Assembly (NCBI GenBank): GCA_012719355.1
Contig: JAAYAM010000002.1
Location: forward strand, 1-37,006
Direction of reading: 5' to 3'
Length of the DNA: 37,006 bases
Origin: Acidobacteriota bacterium
GTDB taxonomy: Bacteria > Acidobacteriota > UBA6911
Every line of letters begins with the position of its first letter. Position 1 is the stretch's first letter. The translations under genes and the position numbers were made by a program. Below the pieces are notes generated by a model. That model was not told where the DNA came from and ran no database searches. It saw nothing but the letters and a program-made list of their open reading frames with translations. Shown piece after piece: positions 23,398 through 31,477 of the stretch.

Positions 23398-24909
23398 TCA
23401 AAGTATAGATACGATCATCCTCTCCATGCTGTCGTCCTCCGGCTCAATATGCCAGCGTTTCTGTGCAAGGTTCTGCAGAAAGCGCCGATCGTGACTGACA
23501 AGAAGCAGCCCGCATGGACAATCGGCCAGCGCAGCCTCGAGACACTCTATAGAAGGAAGATCCAGGTGATTTGTCGGTTCATCCATTATAATCAGATATG
23601 GCTCGCGGGCGATACCAAGGGCCAGTAAGAGCTTTCTTACTTCGCCCGGGCTGGGTTCAATGCTTTCCAGCAGGTTTGCCGGCCGCGATCCGAGCCGGCT
23701 GACCACATTCATGATCTTTCCGAGAACATCGGAGGGCTGCCTTCTGACTTCCTCGAGTATGGCGCATGAAGACGGCAGATCGATTTCCTGCGGCAGATAT
23801 GTCAGCCGTCCGGGCGGCAGGCTGAGATTGTTGATTATAGTGCGCAGAAGCGTGCTCTTCCCGCTTCCGTTCGAACCGGTCAGGGAAATCCGGTCTTTGG
23901 GAAGCATCGTGAGCTGGGGATGGCGGAGTTGCCTTGCGCTCCCAAGCGGTATACTACCGGCGGCGAGTTGAAATAGCGTATCCCGCCTGCAATACTCACC
24001 GCCGATCCAGATCCCGAGTTCATACTGCTTCCGGATTCTGATTCCCTCCACTTCCTCGAGGGCACGTGCGACGCGCGATTGCATCCGTGCGGCAAGCCTT
24101 CCTGCCTTTCCATCCGCTCCGGTCAATCGTGCCCCATCAATCCGGGCGCGTCCGTCATGATCTTTGACAGCGAGGCTCCGTTTGGAATGACGCCGATCAG
24201 GATTCCGGGCCTTTGATATCCGTCGCTGAGCTTCCCGCTTCAGTCGGACGAAATTCAGCTTGGCTATTTCCTTTTGTGTCCTTGCATATTCCTCCTCCCT
24301 GAGCGACTCACGCTTTCCGGAGGAATAGTTGCCCGGGCGCAGCACAGCTTCGGGCGGAGTGACAAAGAGGCAGCGCTCGCAGATCGTGTCCAGCAGGTCC
24401 CGATCATGACTGACCAGCAGGCCTATACCGCGATAGTTGCTCAGAGCCCTCAGAAGAAGGGCCCGCGCATCGGCGTCAATGTGATTCGTAGGTTCATCCA
24501 GAGACAGCACAACCGGCTCCTGCCAGAGCGCGACCGCAATCTGCGCGCGTTTTCGTTCACCATGGCTCAGCACGTCCCACCTGCTGCACCAGTCATCCTG
24601 AATTCTCAGTTCTCCCTTGATCGCCGACGCCAGCCTGTCTCGCGCATCAATCAGGCTTTCGAGCAAATCCGGGACATCGTCTGTGCGCTGGTCGCAGTAG
24701 ACGGCATGTCCGGGCAGCTGTACGGAACCTTCGGACGGTTCCAGGATTCCGGACGCCAACTTCAGGACTGTCGTCTTCCCGGCGCCGTTGGAACCTACGA
24801 CCCCGGTCCAGCCTGCAGAAACAGTGAAATCGACATCCTGCAGCAAGGGTTTTTGCATCGAATCGTAGCGATGAGATACATTCTTGAAACAGAGGTAGTT
24901 TAATGACAC
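23398..24909 (-). CDS. ABC-F family ATPase
   Basis: 503 residues from a GTG at 24909, which has GGAG seven bases upstream; a GTG two codons earlier has no usable ribosome site. Two nucleotide-binding domains have no membrane helices: Walker A GSNGAGKTT and GSNGSGKST, signatures LSHGERKRAQIA and SPGEVRKLLLAL, Walker B SLDEPTNHID and IMDEPTNHLD. They are joined by a basic linker (about 195-300, with REEEYARTQKEIAKLNFVRL) as in ABC-F translation factors. Such proteins bind the ribosomal E site and rescue stalled or drug-bound ribosomes. Whether it is housekeeping or protects against an antibiotic cannot be told. The second signature is SPGE rather than LSGGE. Confidence 0.88.
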   Translation of the reverse strand: MSLNYLCFKNVSHRYDSMQKPLLQDVDFTVSAGWTGVVGSNGAGKTTVLKLASGILEPSEGSVQLPGHAVYCDQRTDDVPDLLESLIDARDRLASAIKGELRIQDDWCSRWDVLSHGERKRAQIAVALWQEPVVLSLDEPTNHIDADARALLLRALSNYRGIGLLVSHDRDLLDTICERCLFVTPPEAVLRPGNYSSGKRESLREEEYARTQKEIAKLNFVRLKREAQRRISKARNPDRRHSKRSLAVKDHDGRARIDGARLTGADGKAGRLAARMQSRVARALEEVEGIRIRKQYELGIWIGGEYCRRDTLFQLAAGSIPLGSARQLRHPQLTMLPKDRISLTGSNGSGKSTLLRTIINNLSLPPGRLTYLPQEIDLPSSCAILEEVRRQPSDVLGKIMNVVSRLGSRPANLLESIEPSPGEVRKLLLALGIAREPYLIIMDEPTNHLDLPSIECLEAALADCPCGLLLVSHDRRFLQNLAQKRWHIEPEDDSMERMIVSIL

Positions 24910-25097
24910 TTCCACTCTCCATAGCTCGGTCTGCCGGCGTCTGCTGTCTGGATGGAATTATGAAAAGAGGTGGGCGAGCAACACTCAAACGCCAACAGCA
25001 CAGGAACACGCGCGCCGGCGCCTGGAAGGCAGGCCCGACGGTCACCGTTCTTCTGGATGTTGTCGTTACTTCCTCATGGGTGTTCCTCTCGCGGATT

Positions 25098-25127
25098 TAT
25101 ATATCACGATCGCGCGCCAGATGCCAG
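25098..25127 (-). promoter_or_regulatory. Promoter candidate for the ABC-F gene
   Basis: Read on the minus strand, CTGGCA (25127-25122) and TATATA (25103-25098) are 18 bases apart, within the 248-base gap between the kinase and ABC-F genes. The expected leader would be nearly 190 bases, long enough for the attenuation common upstream of ABC-F resistance genes, though I see no clear leader peptide. Confidence 0.3.
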
Positions 25128-25157
25128 GAGCAACACCCCGGGGAGGGGATGAAGTTC

Positions 25158-27500
25158 CTACTCGGGATCCGCCAGGCGCCGGCGAGTGCCATTATCGAGA
25201 ACTTCCCGGACTTTGCGCGCGAGACTCTCACCAGTGAACGGTTTCTGAAGGAAAGCAACGCCTGGATCGAGGATTCCATGATGGACTATCGCGTCATCCG
25301 TGTATCCGGAAATGTAGAGCACTTTGACGGCAGGTAGAATGGATTCAAGACTTGAGACCAGTTCTTTCCCTCCCATTTCCGGCATCACCACATCAGTGAT
25401 AACGAGGTCCAGGGAGGTATCGGTAAGGCGCGCGACGTTGAGCGCTTCTATCCCGTTTGAAGCTTCAAGGACGTTGTAGCCTCTATCCCGCAGTATCCGG
25501 ATGGCCAGAGACCGAACCGCAGCGTCATCCTCGACGACAAGCACGTTCTCAGCCCCCTCGGCGTCCATCTGCTCTTTCTCTTCCTTTTCGGCGGCTGATT
25601 TGGTGACCTCGCCGTCCACTGCCGCAGGGAAATAGATTTTGAAGGAAGTCCCCTTACCTGGCTCGCTGTACACCCAGATGAAACCGTTGCTCTGCTTGAC
25701 GATCCCGTAGACAGTGGACAGTCCCAGACCCGTTCCCTTTCCCTTCCCTTTTGTCGTGAAAAAGGGCTCGAAAATGCGCTCCTGGATGGCGGCTTCCATG
25801 CCGGTACCGTTGTCGCTCACCGTCAGCATCACATACGGGCCGGGTTTAACGAGCGGACGGCCCTTGACATAGTGTTCATTCAGAACACAATTCGAGGTTT
25901 CTATGATGAGCTGGCCTCCGTGCGGCATGGCGTCTCGTGCGTTGACGGCAAGGTTCATGATCACCTGTCGTATCTGACCGGGATCCGCATAGACGGAGTG
26001 CAGTTCCGGCGCTTTTTTCGCGATCAGCTCAATGTGTTCTCCGATCAGGCGGCTGAGCATTATGCTCGTTTCAGTGACTGTATCGTTCAGATTTATGAAC
26101 TCAGGCTGAAGTATCTGCTTACGGCTGAAGGCCAGCAGTTGGGCGATCAGGGATGCCGCCTGCTGCGCGGCTTTTTCGATCTGCTCGAGATCCGGCCGGT
26201 TTCGATCTTCCGGAGGGAGATCTTCCAGCAACAGCTCGGCATAGCCTTTTATCACCGAAAGCAGGTTGTTGAAGTCGTGAGCCACGCCGCCCGCAAGAGA
26301 TCCAACGGCCTCCATTTTCTGAGCCTGCAGGAACTGGGCTTCAAGGCGCTTCCGATTGGTGATGTCCCTGGCGGTGCTGTGCATATAAGGTTCGCCGGAA
26401 ATCATCACACGGCGGTGCGTGAATTCGACGTCGACGCGGCGCCCGTCTTTCGTGAAGATCTCGGTTTCACCCAGAATGTCCTCGCCGCTCAGAACTCTCG
26501 CCTTCATCTTCTCGAGCAATGCAGGATCGACATCTCTGTTCAGATCCCAGGCGCTCATCTGAAGGAGTTCTTCTCTCGAGTATCCCGTCAGGCTGCAGGC
26601 AGCCTTATTCACATCCATAAACCTTGAATTCTCGTCGCTGATGATGATAGCGTCCCGCGATCCTTCAAATATGGCCTTCTGCCATTCCAGCGCTTTCTGC
26701 AGCTCTCCGGACGTAAGCTTACGGTCGGTGATGTCAATAAACGCAGCCTGAACGGCGGGTCTCCCATTGTACTTTATGAGAGTCGCGGACAGTTCCAGCC
26801 ACATTTCGCTGCCGTCTTTTCTCACACCGCGGCACTCGTATCTGACAGGCCCCTGTTTTGCGGCGGGCGCTTCCCGGAGGACTTTCTCGGTGATCCCGAT
26901 GAGCTCATTAGTACCGGCGGGCGCGAACGACCGCAGTTCCTCTTCCGAATAGCCGGATATCTCGGCGAGCCTGTGGTTGCAGAAGATAACCCGGGAATCC
27001 TGGATTATCACGATCCCCTGCAGAGAATTCTCAACCAGCATTCGGTATTTCTCTTCCGATTCCCTCAGGGCATTGGCTTCCCTTTCCCTCGCAGTAATGT
27101 CGACCGAGACGCCGAGCAGGCAAGGCGCATCATTAACGACGATGGGATCCAGGGAGAGAAGTACTGTGAGAACATCGCCCTCCTTCGTCTTGATCAGGAC
27201 TTCGCGGTTGCGGACCTTGCCGGTCTTCGACAGTTCTTCCAGTATTCTGGTGTGCTGTTCTGCATCGGCGAGAAGTCCGCGTTCTGCCAGAGTGCGGCCT
27301 ATGAGCTCCTCGCGCTTGAATCCGCCCAGGGAAGCATCCGCCTCGTTGACATCGACGAATCGCCCCTCCTTGATGGTGGTGATTGCCATCGCATTGGATG
27401 AAGCGTGAAAGATCCTTTGAAAGCGCTCCTCGCTCTGCTGCAGGGCCCTCTCAAGTTGCAGACACCTAATTTTGTATTGTTCCTGCTCCGGACAACCCAT
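25158..27500 (-). CDS. Soluble hybrid sensor histidine kinase with three PAS domains and a receiver
   Basis: 780 residues from the ATG at 27500 (GGAG about five bases upstream; a GTG two codons earlier is the alternative). Domain order: PAS about 22-145 (GRFVDVNEADASLGGF), PAS 150-270 (VIFCNHRLAEISGYSEEEL), PAS 278-395 (SRFMDVNKAACSLTGYSREEL), HisKA with VAHDFNN and His408, a HATPase domain (MNLAVNARDAMP, VSDNGTGM, EPFFTTKGKGKGTGLGLS), and a receiver with phospho-acceptor Asp703 in TDVVMPEMGG. No membrane segment is present, so it senses an internal signal. The HDFNN type H-box is typical of large orphan kinases. No response regulator lies beside it; the target is unknown. Confidence 0.9.
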   Translation of the reverse strand: MGCPEQEQYKIRCLQLERALQQSEERFQRIFHASSNAMAITTIKEGRFVDVNEADASLGGFKREELIGRTLAERGLLADAEQHTRILEELSKTGKVRNREVLIKTKEGDVLTVLLSLDPIVVNDAPCLLGVSVDITAREREANALRESEEKYRMLVENSLQGIVIIQDSRVIFCNHRLAEISGYSEEELRSFAPAGTNELIGITEKVLREAPAAKQGPVRYECRGVRKDGSEMWLELSATLIKYNGRPAVQAAFIDITDRKLTSGELQKALEWQKAIFEGSRDAIIISDENSRFMDVNKAACSLTGYSREELLQMSAWDLNRDVDPALLEKMKARVLSGEDILGETEIFTKDGRRVDVEFTHRRVMISGEPYMHSTARDITNRKRLEAQFLQAQKMEAVGSLAGGVAHDFNNLLSVIKGYAELLLEDLPPEDRNRPDLEQIEKAAQQAASLIAQLLAFSRKQILQPEFINLNDTVTETSIMLSRLIGEHIELIAKKAPELHSVYADPGQIRQVIMNLAVNARDAMPHGGQLIIETSNCVLNEHYVKGRPLVKPGPYVMLTVSDNGTGMEAAIQERIFEPFFTTKGKGKGTGLGLSTVYGIVKQSNGFIWVYSEPGKGTSFKIYFPAAVDGEVTKSAAEKEEKEQMDAEGAENVLVVEDDAAVRSLAIRILRDRGYNVLEASNGIEALNVARLTDTSLDLVITDVVMPEMGGKELVSSLESILPAVKVLYISGYTDDAIVHHGILDPGVAFLQKPFTGESLARKVREVLDNGTRRRLADPE

Positions 27501-27573
27501 GTTCACTCCGCAATGCCTTCAGTCTCAACCGGAAGACCGGACAGACACATCCCGCGCTTTAGCTTCACTACTT

Positions 27574-27607
27574 ATCGGCCCCGCCGGCGCCGAGCCGATG
27601 TTTTTTT
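27574..27607 (+). terminator. Intrinsic terminator in the leader of the sulfatase maturase gene
   Basis: ATCGGC (27574-27579) pairs with GCCGAT (27594-27599), with GC-rich bases between, followed by G and seven T at 27601-27607. It points along the plus strand, 115 bases before the maturase start, yet no plus-strand gene ends upstream. It may be a leader attenuator or may block antisense reads into the kinase promoter region. Confidence 0.6.
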
Positions 27608-27721
27608 GCATTCTGCATCGCGGGCTGAATCCGGCATGTCTGCTTACAAAGAGAGGATTTGCGCTTCCTCCGGCTGTTATTGTCTGGACTGGGAGACAGG
27701 AATCCATTAAAACTCGGCTAT

Positions 27722-29023
27722 ATGCAACAGCAGGACTCTGGTTTTCACATATTGGCAAAACCGATCGGCCCCGTCTGCAACCTCGGCTGCAGGTACTGTT
27801 TCTACCTCGAGAAGGAAGCGCTCTATCCGGCCAAAACCGGCATCTGGGACTGGGTTATGCCGGATGAAATCCTGGAGGAGTTCATACGGCAGTACATAAA
27901 ATCGCAGGACGCTCCCGTGGTAAATTTCGCCTGGCAGGGCGGAGAACCGACAATGCTCGGGGTCGACTATTTCCGCAAGGCCGTCGAGCTTCAGAAGAAA
28001 CATGCGAACGGTGTGAGGATCGAAAACACCATTCAGACAAACGGCATCCTGCTCGACGATACCTGGTGCGAGTTTCTCGCCGAAAACGACTTCCTTGTCG
28101 GACTCTCGCTGGACGGGCCGCAGCACCTGCACGACCGCTACCGTATGGACAAGGGAGGCGCGCCGTCGTTTGACAGGGTTATGTTGGGTGTGAAGGCGCT
28201 GAAGAAGCATGGAGTCGAGTTCAATACCCTCACGGTGGTGCCGAGACATAACGCGGACTATCCTCTGGAGATCTACCGATTTCTGAGGGAGATCGGCCAC
28301 GGTTTCATGCAATTTATCCCGATCGTGGAACGCGCGGCCGCGGAAGCGACGCCGGAAGGGCTGTTGTTGGTGTCTCCCGATTCGGAAACACCCGCCAAGG
28401 TATCAGAGTGGTCGGTAGACCCGTTGCAGTACGGCAGATTCCTTTCAGCGATTTTTGACGACTGGGTGCGCAGCGACGTCGGAAAGGTCTACATACAGAT
28501 CTTTGACGTGACTCTGGCGGCATGGGTGGGAATGGAACCGGCCCTGTGCGTGTTTCAGAAGACCTGCGGCTCCTCGGCCGTCATCGAGCACAACGGCGAC
28601 ATCTACTCATGCGACCACTATGTTTATCCCGAAAACAGGCTTGGGAACATCATGGATCAGCCGCTTGAATCAATGGTTCGTTCTGCTCGCCAGGCGCAGT
28701 TTGGAAAGAAGAAACTGGACAGCCTGCCGCGGCAATGCCTCGACTGCGGGGTACGGTTTGTCTGCAACGGGGAATGCCCAAAACACCGTTTCGTTAAGGC
28801 CGGCAAGGGCGGAGGAGATCTGAATTACCTGTGCCGCGGCTACAAGGCTTTCTTCACGCACGTGAAGCCATACATGGATTTTATGGCTGCAGAGCTGCGC
28901 GAAAAGCGGCCGCCGGCCAATGTCATGCTGTGGCTGCGCCAGCGGGAAATGGCTGAAGCGGGAAGAAATGATCCCTGTCCTTGCGGCAGCGGAAAGAAAT
29001 TCAAACGCTGCTGCGGCCGCTGA
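27722..29023 (+). CDS. Anaerobic sulfatase-maturating radical SAM enzyme with SEC-C tail
   Basis: 433 residues. The ATG at 27722 gives MQQQDSGFHILAKPIGPVCN, a typical anSME beginning; an upstream TTG at 27659 is less likely. CNLGCRYC near residue 19 binds the radical [4Fe-4S] cluster. NFAWQGGEPTMLG, IQTNGILLD and GLSLDGP follow. The SPASM-type C-terminal part has CGSSAVIEHNGDIYSCDHYV, LDCGVRFVCNGECPKHRF and YLCRGYKAFF, which hold two extra clusters. The last 20 residues are a SEC-C zinc motif (NDPCPCGSGKKF, then CC). The enzyme oxidises the active-site Cys of sulfatases to formylglycine without oxygen. A Cys-type sulfatase lies about 7 kb downstream. Confidence 0.9.
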   Translation: MQQQDSGFHILAKPIGPVCNLGCRYCFYLEKEALYPAKTGIWDWVMPDEILEEFIRQYIKSQDAPVVNFAWQGGEPTMLGVDYFRKAVELQKKHANGVRIENTIQTNGILLDDTWCEFLAENDFLVGLSLDGPQHLHDRYRMDKGGAPSFDRVMLGVKALKKHGVEFNTLTVVPRHNADYPLEIYRFLREIGHGFMQFIPIVERAAAEATPEGLLLVSPDSETPAKVSEWSVDPLQYGRFLSAIFDDWVRSDVGKVYIQIFDVTLAAWVGMEPALCVFQKTCGSSAVIEHNGDIYSCDHYVYPENRLGNIMDQPLESMVRSARQAQFGKKKLDSLPRQCLDCGVRFVCNGECPKHRFVKAGKGGGDLNYLCRGYKAFFTHVKPYMDFMAAELREKRPPANVMLWLRQREMAEAGRNDPCPCGSGKKFKRCCGR

Positions 29024-29029
29024 CATTAC

Positions 29030-29073
29030 GTGCGCCCGATGTTGAGTCGCGGGCGCCACTGTGCTAGCTTTTT
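29030..29073 (+). terminator. Possible terminator-like hairpin between maturase and XdhC genes
   Basis: GTG-CGCCCG (29030-29038) pairs with CGGGCG-C-CAC (29050-29059) with one bulged base. Five T follow at 29069-29073, nine bases past the stem, so the match to an intrinsic terminator is poor. It sits just before the XdhC start and could affect its translation. Confidence 0.3.
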
Positions 29074-29076
29074 GCG

Positions 29077-29916
29077 ATGGTCCCGGACATATACAAAGAA
29101 ATAGTCGAGCTGCGATCGAGAGGCCTCATAGCCGCTCTGGCGACAATCATCGTGACCAGAGGCGCCACTCCGCGCAAGGACTCTGCCAAAATGCTGGTGT
29201 ACGAGGACGGCCGCCGGTCGGGGACGATAGGCGGAGGTTTCACTGAGGCAGAGGTATGCCGTGAAGCTCTAGAGTCACTCAGGACGGGAAGGCCGCGGCT
29301 GCTGAGCTACGATCTTACGGGCGTCGATCATGAGGAGAGCGCCCTCGTCTGCGGAGGGTTTATGCAGGTATATGTGGAACCGGTCGTTCCGGACCCGACG
29401 CTCTTCATCTTCGGAGCAGGGTTTGTAAGCAAGGCCGTCGCGCACGTGGCAAGATTTGCAGGGTTCAGGATTGCGGTTGTCGACGACCGTATTGAACAGG
29501 CCAATCCAGAGAAGTTTCCGGAGGCGGATGATTTCCACGTCGATTCCTGGGAGAAGGTTTTCAGCCGGCTGCCGGTCAACAGCTCCTCATATCTATTCAT
29601 CGCCACTCGCGGCCATCGTCTGGACCTGCTCTGCCTCAGATATGCCGTGCAGTCCCCTGCCCGATATATCGGAATTCTGGGGAGTCCGAAGAAGACGGAG
29701 TCGCTGTTCGATCTTCTGAAAAAAGAAGGAATCCCGGCGTCAAGATTCGACGGTGTTTACGTGCCGGTCGGGTTTGACATAGGATCCGAAACAGCGGAGG
29801 AGATCGCCGTCAGTTTCGTCGCAGAACTGATTGCCACCCGCAAGAACATGGATATACGTTCCATGAGGCAGTCTCTGCACAACATCAGGCATTGTGCTTC
29901 CGGACAGAATACCTGA
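29077..29916 (+). CDS. xdhC: XdhC/CoxI family molybdenum hydroxylase maturation protein
   Basis: 279 residues. The N-terminal XdhC_CoxI domain has RGATPRKDSAKMLVYEDGR, GTIGGGFTEAEV and, near residue 90, a CGGFMQVYVEP segment. The C-terminal Rossmann domain begins FIFGAGFVSKAVAH and contains AVVDDR, FIATRGHRLD and YIGILGSPKK. XdhC proteins bind Mo cofactor, promote its sulfuration and insert it into xanthine dehydrogenase-type enzymes. The only such enzymes in view are the two MOPs at 8606 and 18661, so it probably serves them although it lies outside their operons. The ATG has no clear Shine-Dalgarno sequence. It ends four bases from the convergent PsiE-like gene. Confidence 0.88.
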   Translation: MVPDIYKEIVELRSRGLIAALATIIVTRGATPRKDSAKMLVYEDGRRSGTIGGGFTEAEVCREALESLRTGRPRLLSYDLTGVDHEESALVCGGFMQVYVEPVVPDPTLFIFGAGFVSKAVAHVARFAGFRIAVVDDRIEQANPEKFPEADDFHVDSWEKVFSRLPVNSSSYLFIATRGHRLDLLCLRYAVQSPARYIGILGSPKKTESLFDLLKKEGIPASRFDGVYVPVGFDIGSETAEEIAVSFVAELIATRKNMDIRSMRQSLHNIRHCASGQNT

Positions 29917-29920
29917 GCCC

Positions 29921-30373
29921 TTAATCGACGCCTTTCCTCCGCAGCAGCATAATGGCCGCAACCAGGACGATGATCATTGCAGTCAGAACGGCCAGCTCTA
30001 TCAAGGCATTTCGAAACAGCTCCCCGTCTTGAATCCATCGCGGCAGTTCTGCAGTGAGGACGAGCACTCTCCGGGTTACGGCAATCAATCCGATAAGTAG
30101 AAAAGGTTCGGGAACCAGGGCGTGCTCCCTGAAGGAAACCTGGACCGTGTACATGATTTCGACGATCAGGAGAACGAGCAGTATGCGGTCCAGCAGCAGC
30201 ACGACATCATCAGTGAGTGTGCCCGACAAGAGGCTATTGATGACTGCAATGAAACCGATAGCCAGCAGGCCTATTGACGTGACGGCGAGAAGCAGCCCCA
30301 GTCCAGTGTAGACGACATCTTCGACTGTCCTGAACCCCCTGGCAATCCAGATGCGTACCTTTTCCTCGGGCAT
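29921..30373 (-). CDS. PsiE-like small integral membrane protein
   Basis: 150 residues; the ATG follows GAGGTGGCAG. Four hydrophobic segments are seen at about residues 21-46, 58-76, 90-107 and 122-144, the last ending in MLLRRKGVD. The stretch FREHALVPEPFLLIGLIAVTRRVLVL matches the phosphate-starvation-inducible PsiE family. The function of the family is not known. Nothing around it relates to phosphate uptake, so the family name should not be read as its role here. Confidence 0.75.
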   Translation of the reverse strand: MPEEKVRIWIARGFRTVEDVVYTGLGLLLAVTSIGLLAIGFIAVINSLLSGTLTDDVVLLLDRILLVLLIVEIMYTVQVSFREHALVPEPFLLIGLIAVTRRVLVLTAELPRWIQDGELFRNALIELAVLTAMIIVLVAAIMLLRRKGVD

Positions 30374-30423
30374 CTGCCACCACCTCGTCGTTCAGACATT
30401 TTGATCCAGCACGAGATGACATT

Positions 30424-30477
30424 CAACCGATGCGCCGGCTGCCGCGCATGGCCGGCATCTTCCCGGAGCCACGGTTG
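30424..30477. repeat. Nested inverted repeats in a divergent intergenic region
   Basis: CAACCG (30424-30429) pairs with CGGTTG (30472-30477). Inside, GATG-(CG)-CCGGC (30429-30439) pairs with GCCGG-CATC (30451-30459). The region separates the PsiE-like and hydrolase genes. No T-run is adjacent, so it is more likely a protein site or structured leader than a terminator. Confidence 0.4.
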
Positions 30478-30490
30478 GGAACACGGCCAC

Positions 30491-30562
30491 GTGTAAACTT
30501 AACACTCGTGTTTCCCGGTTTTAGGGTTAAAATACTGAGGTTTGAACCGTAGAAAAACCGGG
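30491..30562 (+). promoter_or_regulatory. Promoter region of the exported hydrolase with two dyads
   Basis: TAAAAT at 30528-30533 is the best -10. Upstream, a 15-base near-palindrome (GTGTAAACTTAACAC, 30491-30505, one mismatch) would lie at or above the -35. A second pair, CCCGGTTTT (30514-30522) and AAAACCGGG (30554-30562), brackets the -10 and start point and reaches into the ribosome site GGGAGG. The -35 is weak, which fits activator control. Confidence 0.4.
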
Positions 30563-30569
30563 AGGCGCC

Positions 30570-31427
30570 ATGAAGAAATCTCTCTCTATCGCGTTTGTCA
30601 TCGTTTCATTCTTGCTGGGTACGGCCGTCGGGTTTTCACAGCAGCGGTCAGCCTCGTTTACGACAGAAAAGCTCGCTGAAAACGTCTACCTCGTTAAGGG
30701 CGGACTGGCCAATACCGGATTCATCGTCGGCGAGTCCGTCACCGCGATCGATGCACAGATGACCGCGGGTGACGCGGAAAAGATGATTGCCGAGATCAAG
30801 AAGACTACGTCCAAACCCATCACGCGGGTAATCCTGACGCACAGCGACGGAGACCATGTCAACGGCATCACCGGATTTCCCAAAGGACTGGAGATCATAT
30901 CGAGCAACGGGGCGAAAGAGGAGATGGCCAAAGAGTTCAAGGCCCCGAATGCGCAGGATTACTTCCCCACCCGAACCTTCGCAGAAAAGCTCGAACTCGG
31001 TACGGGGCCGGATAAGATCCAGCTTAGCCATTTCGGCCCAGCTCATACCAGCGGCGACATCGTTGTCTTCCTCCCGGCACACAAGCTGGCATTCGTCGGA
31101 GACCCGGTCTTTATCGGCCGAGATCCTCTGATCCACCGACACAAGGGAGGTTCCTCGGCTGGGGTAGTCAAGACGCTCAAGGCCCTGCTGAACCTTGACG
31201 TGGACCGCTTTGTCCCCGGACACGGCGATGTCCTTACCAAGGCGGATATCGAAGGCGCAATGAAGAATCTCGAGGACAGGCAGCAGAAGGTGAAACAGCT
31301 CATAAACGAGGGGAAGTCGCTGGATGAGGTGAAACAGGCTTTTGGGATCAAGGATGGCCCTCCCGGAGGAATGCGCTTCCCGAGTCTCGTCGAGGTGATC
31401 TACCTCGAGTTCTCCGGCAAGAAGTAG
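30570..31427 (+). CDS. Exported metallo-beta-lactamase-fold hydrolase
   Basis: 285 residues; the ATG follows GGGAGG. Residues 1-24 are a signal peptide (MKKSLSIAFVIVSFLLGTAVGFSQ). The metal site is THSDGDHVNG near residue 90 (HxxxDH form: first His, then Asp-His), GPAHTSGD near 152, VGDPVF near 175 and a C-terminal VPGHGD near 214. The C-terminal 45 residues are helical and charged (EDRQQKVKQLINEGKSLDEVKQAF). The family is broad (cyclase, glyoxalase, lactamase-like and others), so the substrate is unknown. Export to the periplasm and a single gene with its own promoter suggest an independent role. Confidence 0.82.
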   Translation: MKKSLSIAFVIVSFLLGTAVGFSQQRSASFTTEKLAENVYLVKGGLANTGFIVGESVTAIDAQMTAGDAEKMIAEIKKTTSKPITRVILTHSDGDHVNGITGFPKGLEIISSNGAKEEMAKEFKAPNAQDYFPTRTFAEKLELGTGPDKIQLSHFGPAHTSGDIVVFLPAHKLAFVGDPVFIGRDPLIHRHKGGSSAGVVKTLKALLNLDVDRFVPGHGDVLTKADIEGAMKNLEDRQQKVKQLINEGKSLDEVKQAFGIKDGPPGGMRFPSLVEVIYLEFSGKK

Positions 31428-31477
31428 TACGGAGCATTCAGGTTGTTACTCTCATCACTCGATTGGATTTCTGCAGA

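Noticed and set aside
24903-25337. Plus-strand open frame spanning the ABC-F/kinase gap
   Set aside because: More than a third of it is antisense to the kinase receiver domain and the rest has no recognisable content.
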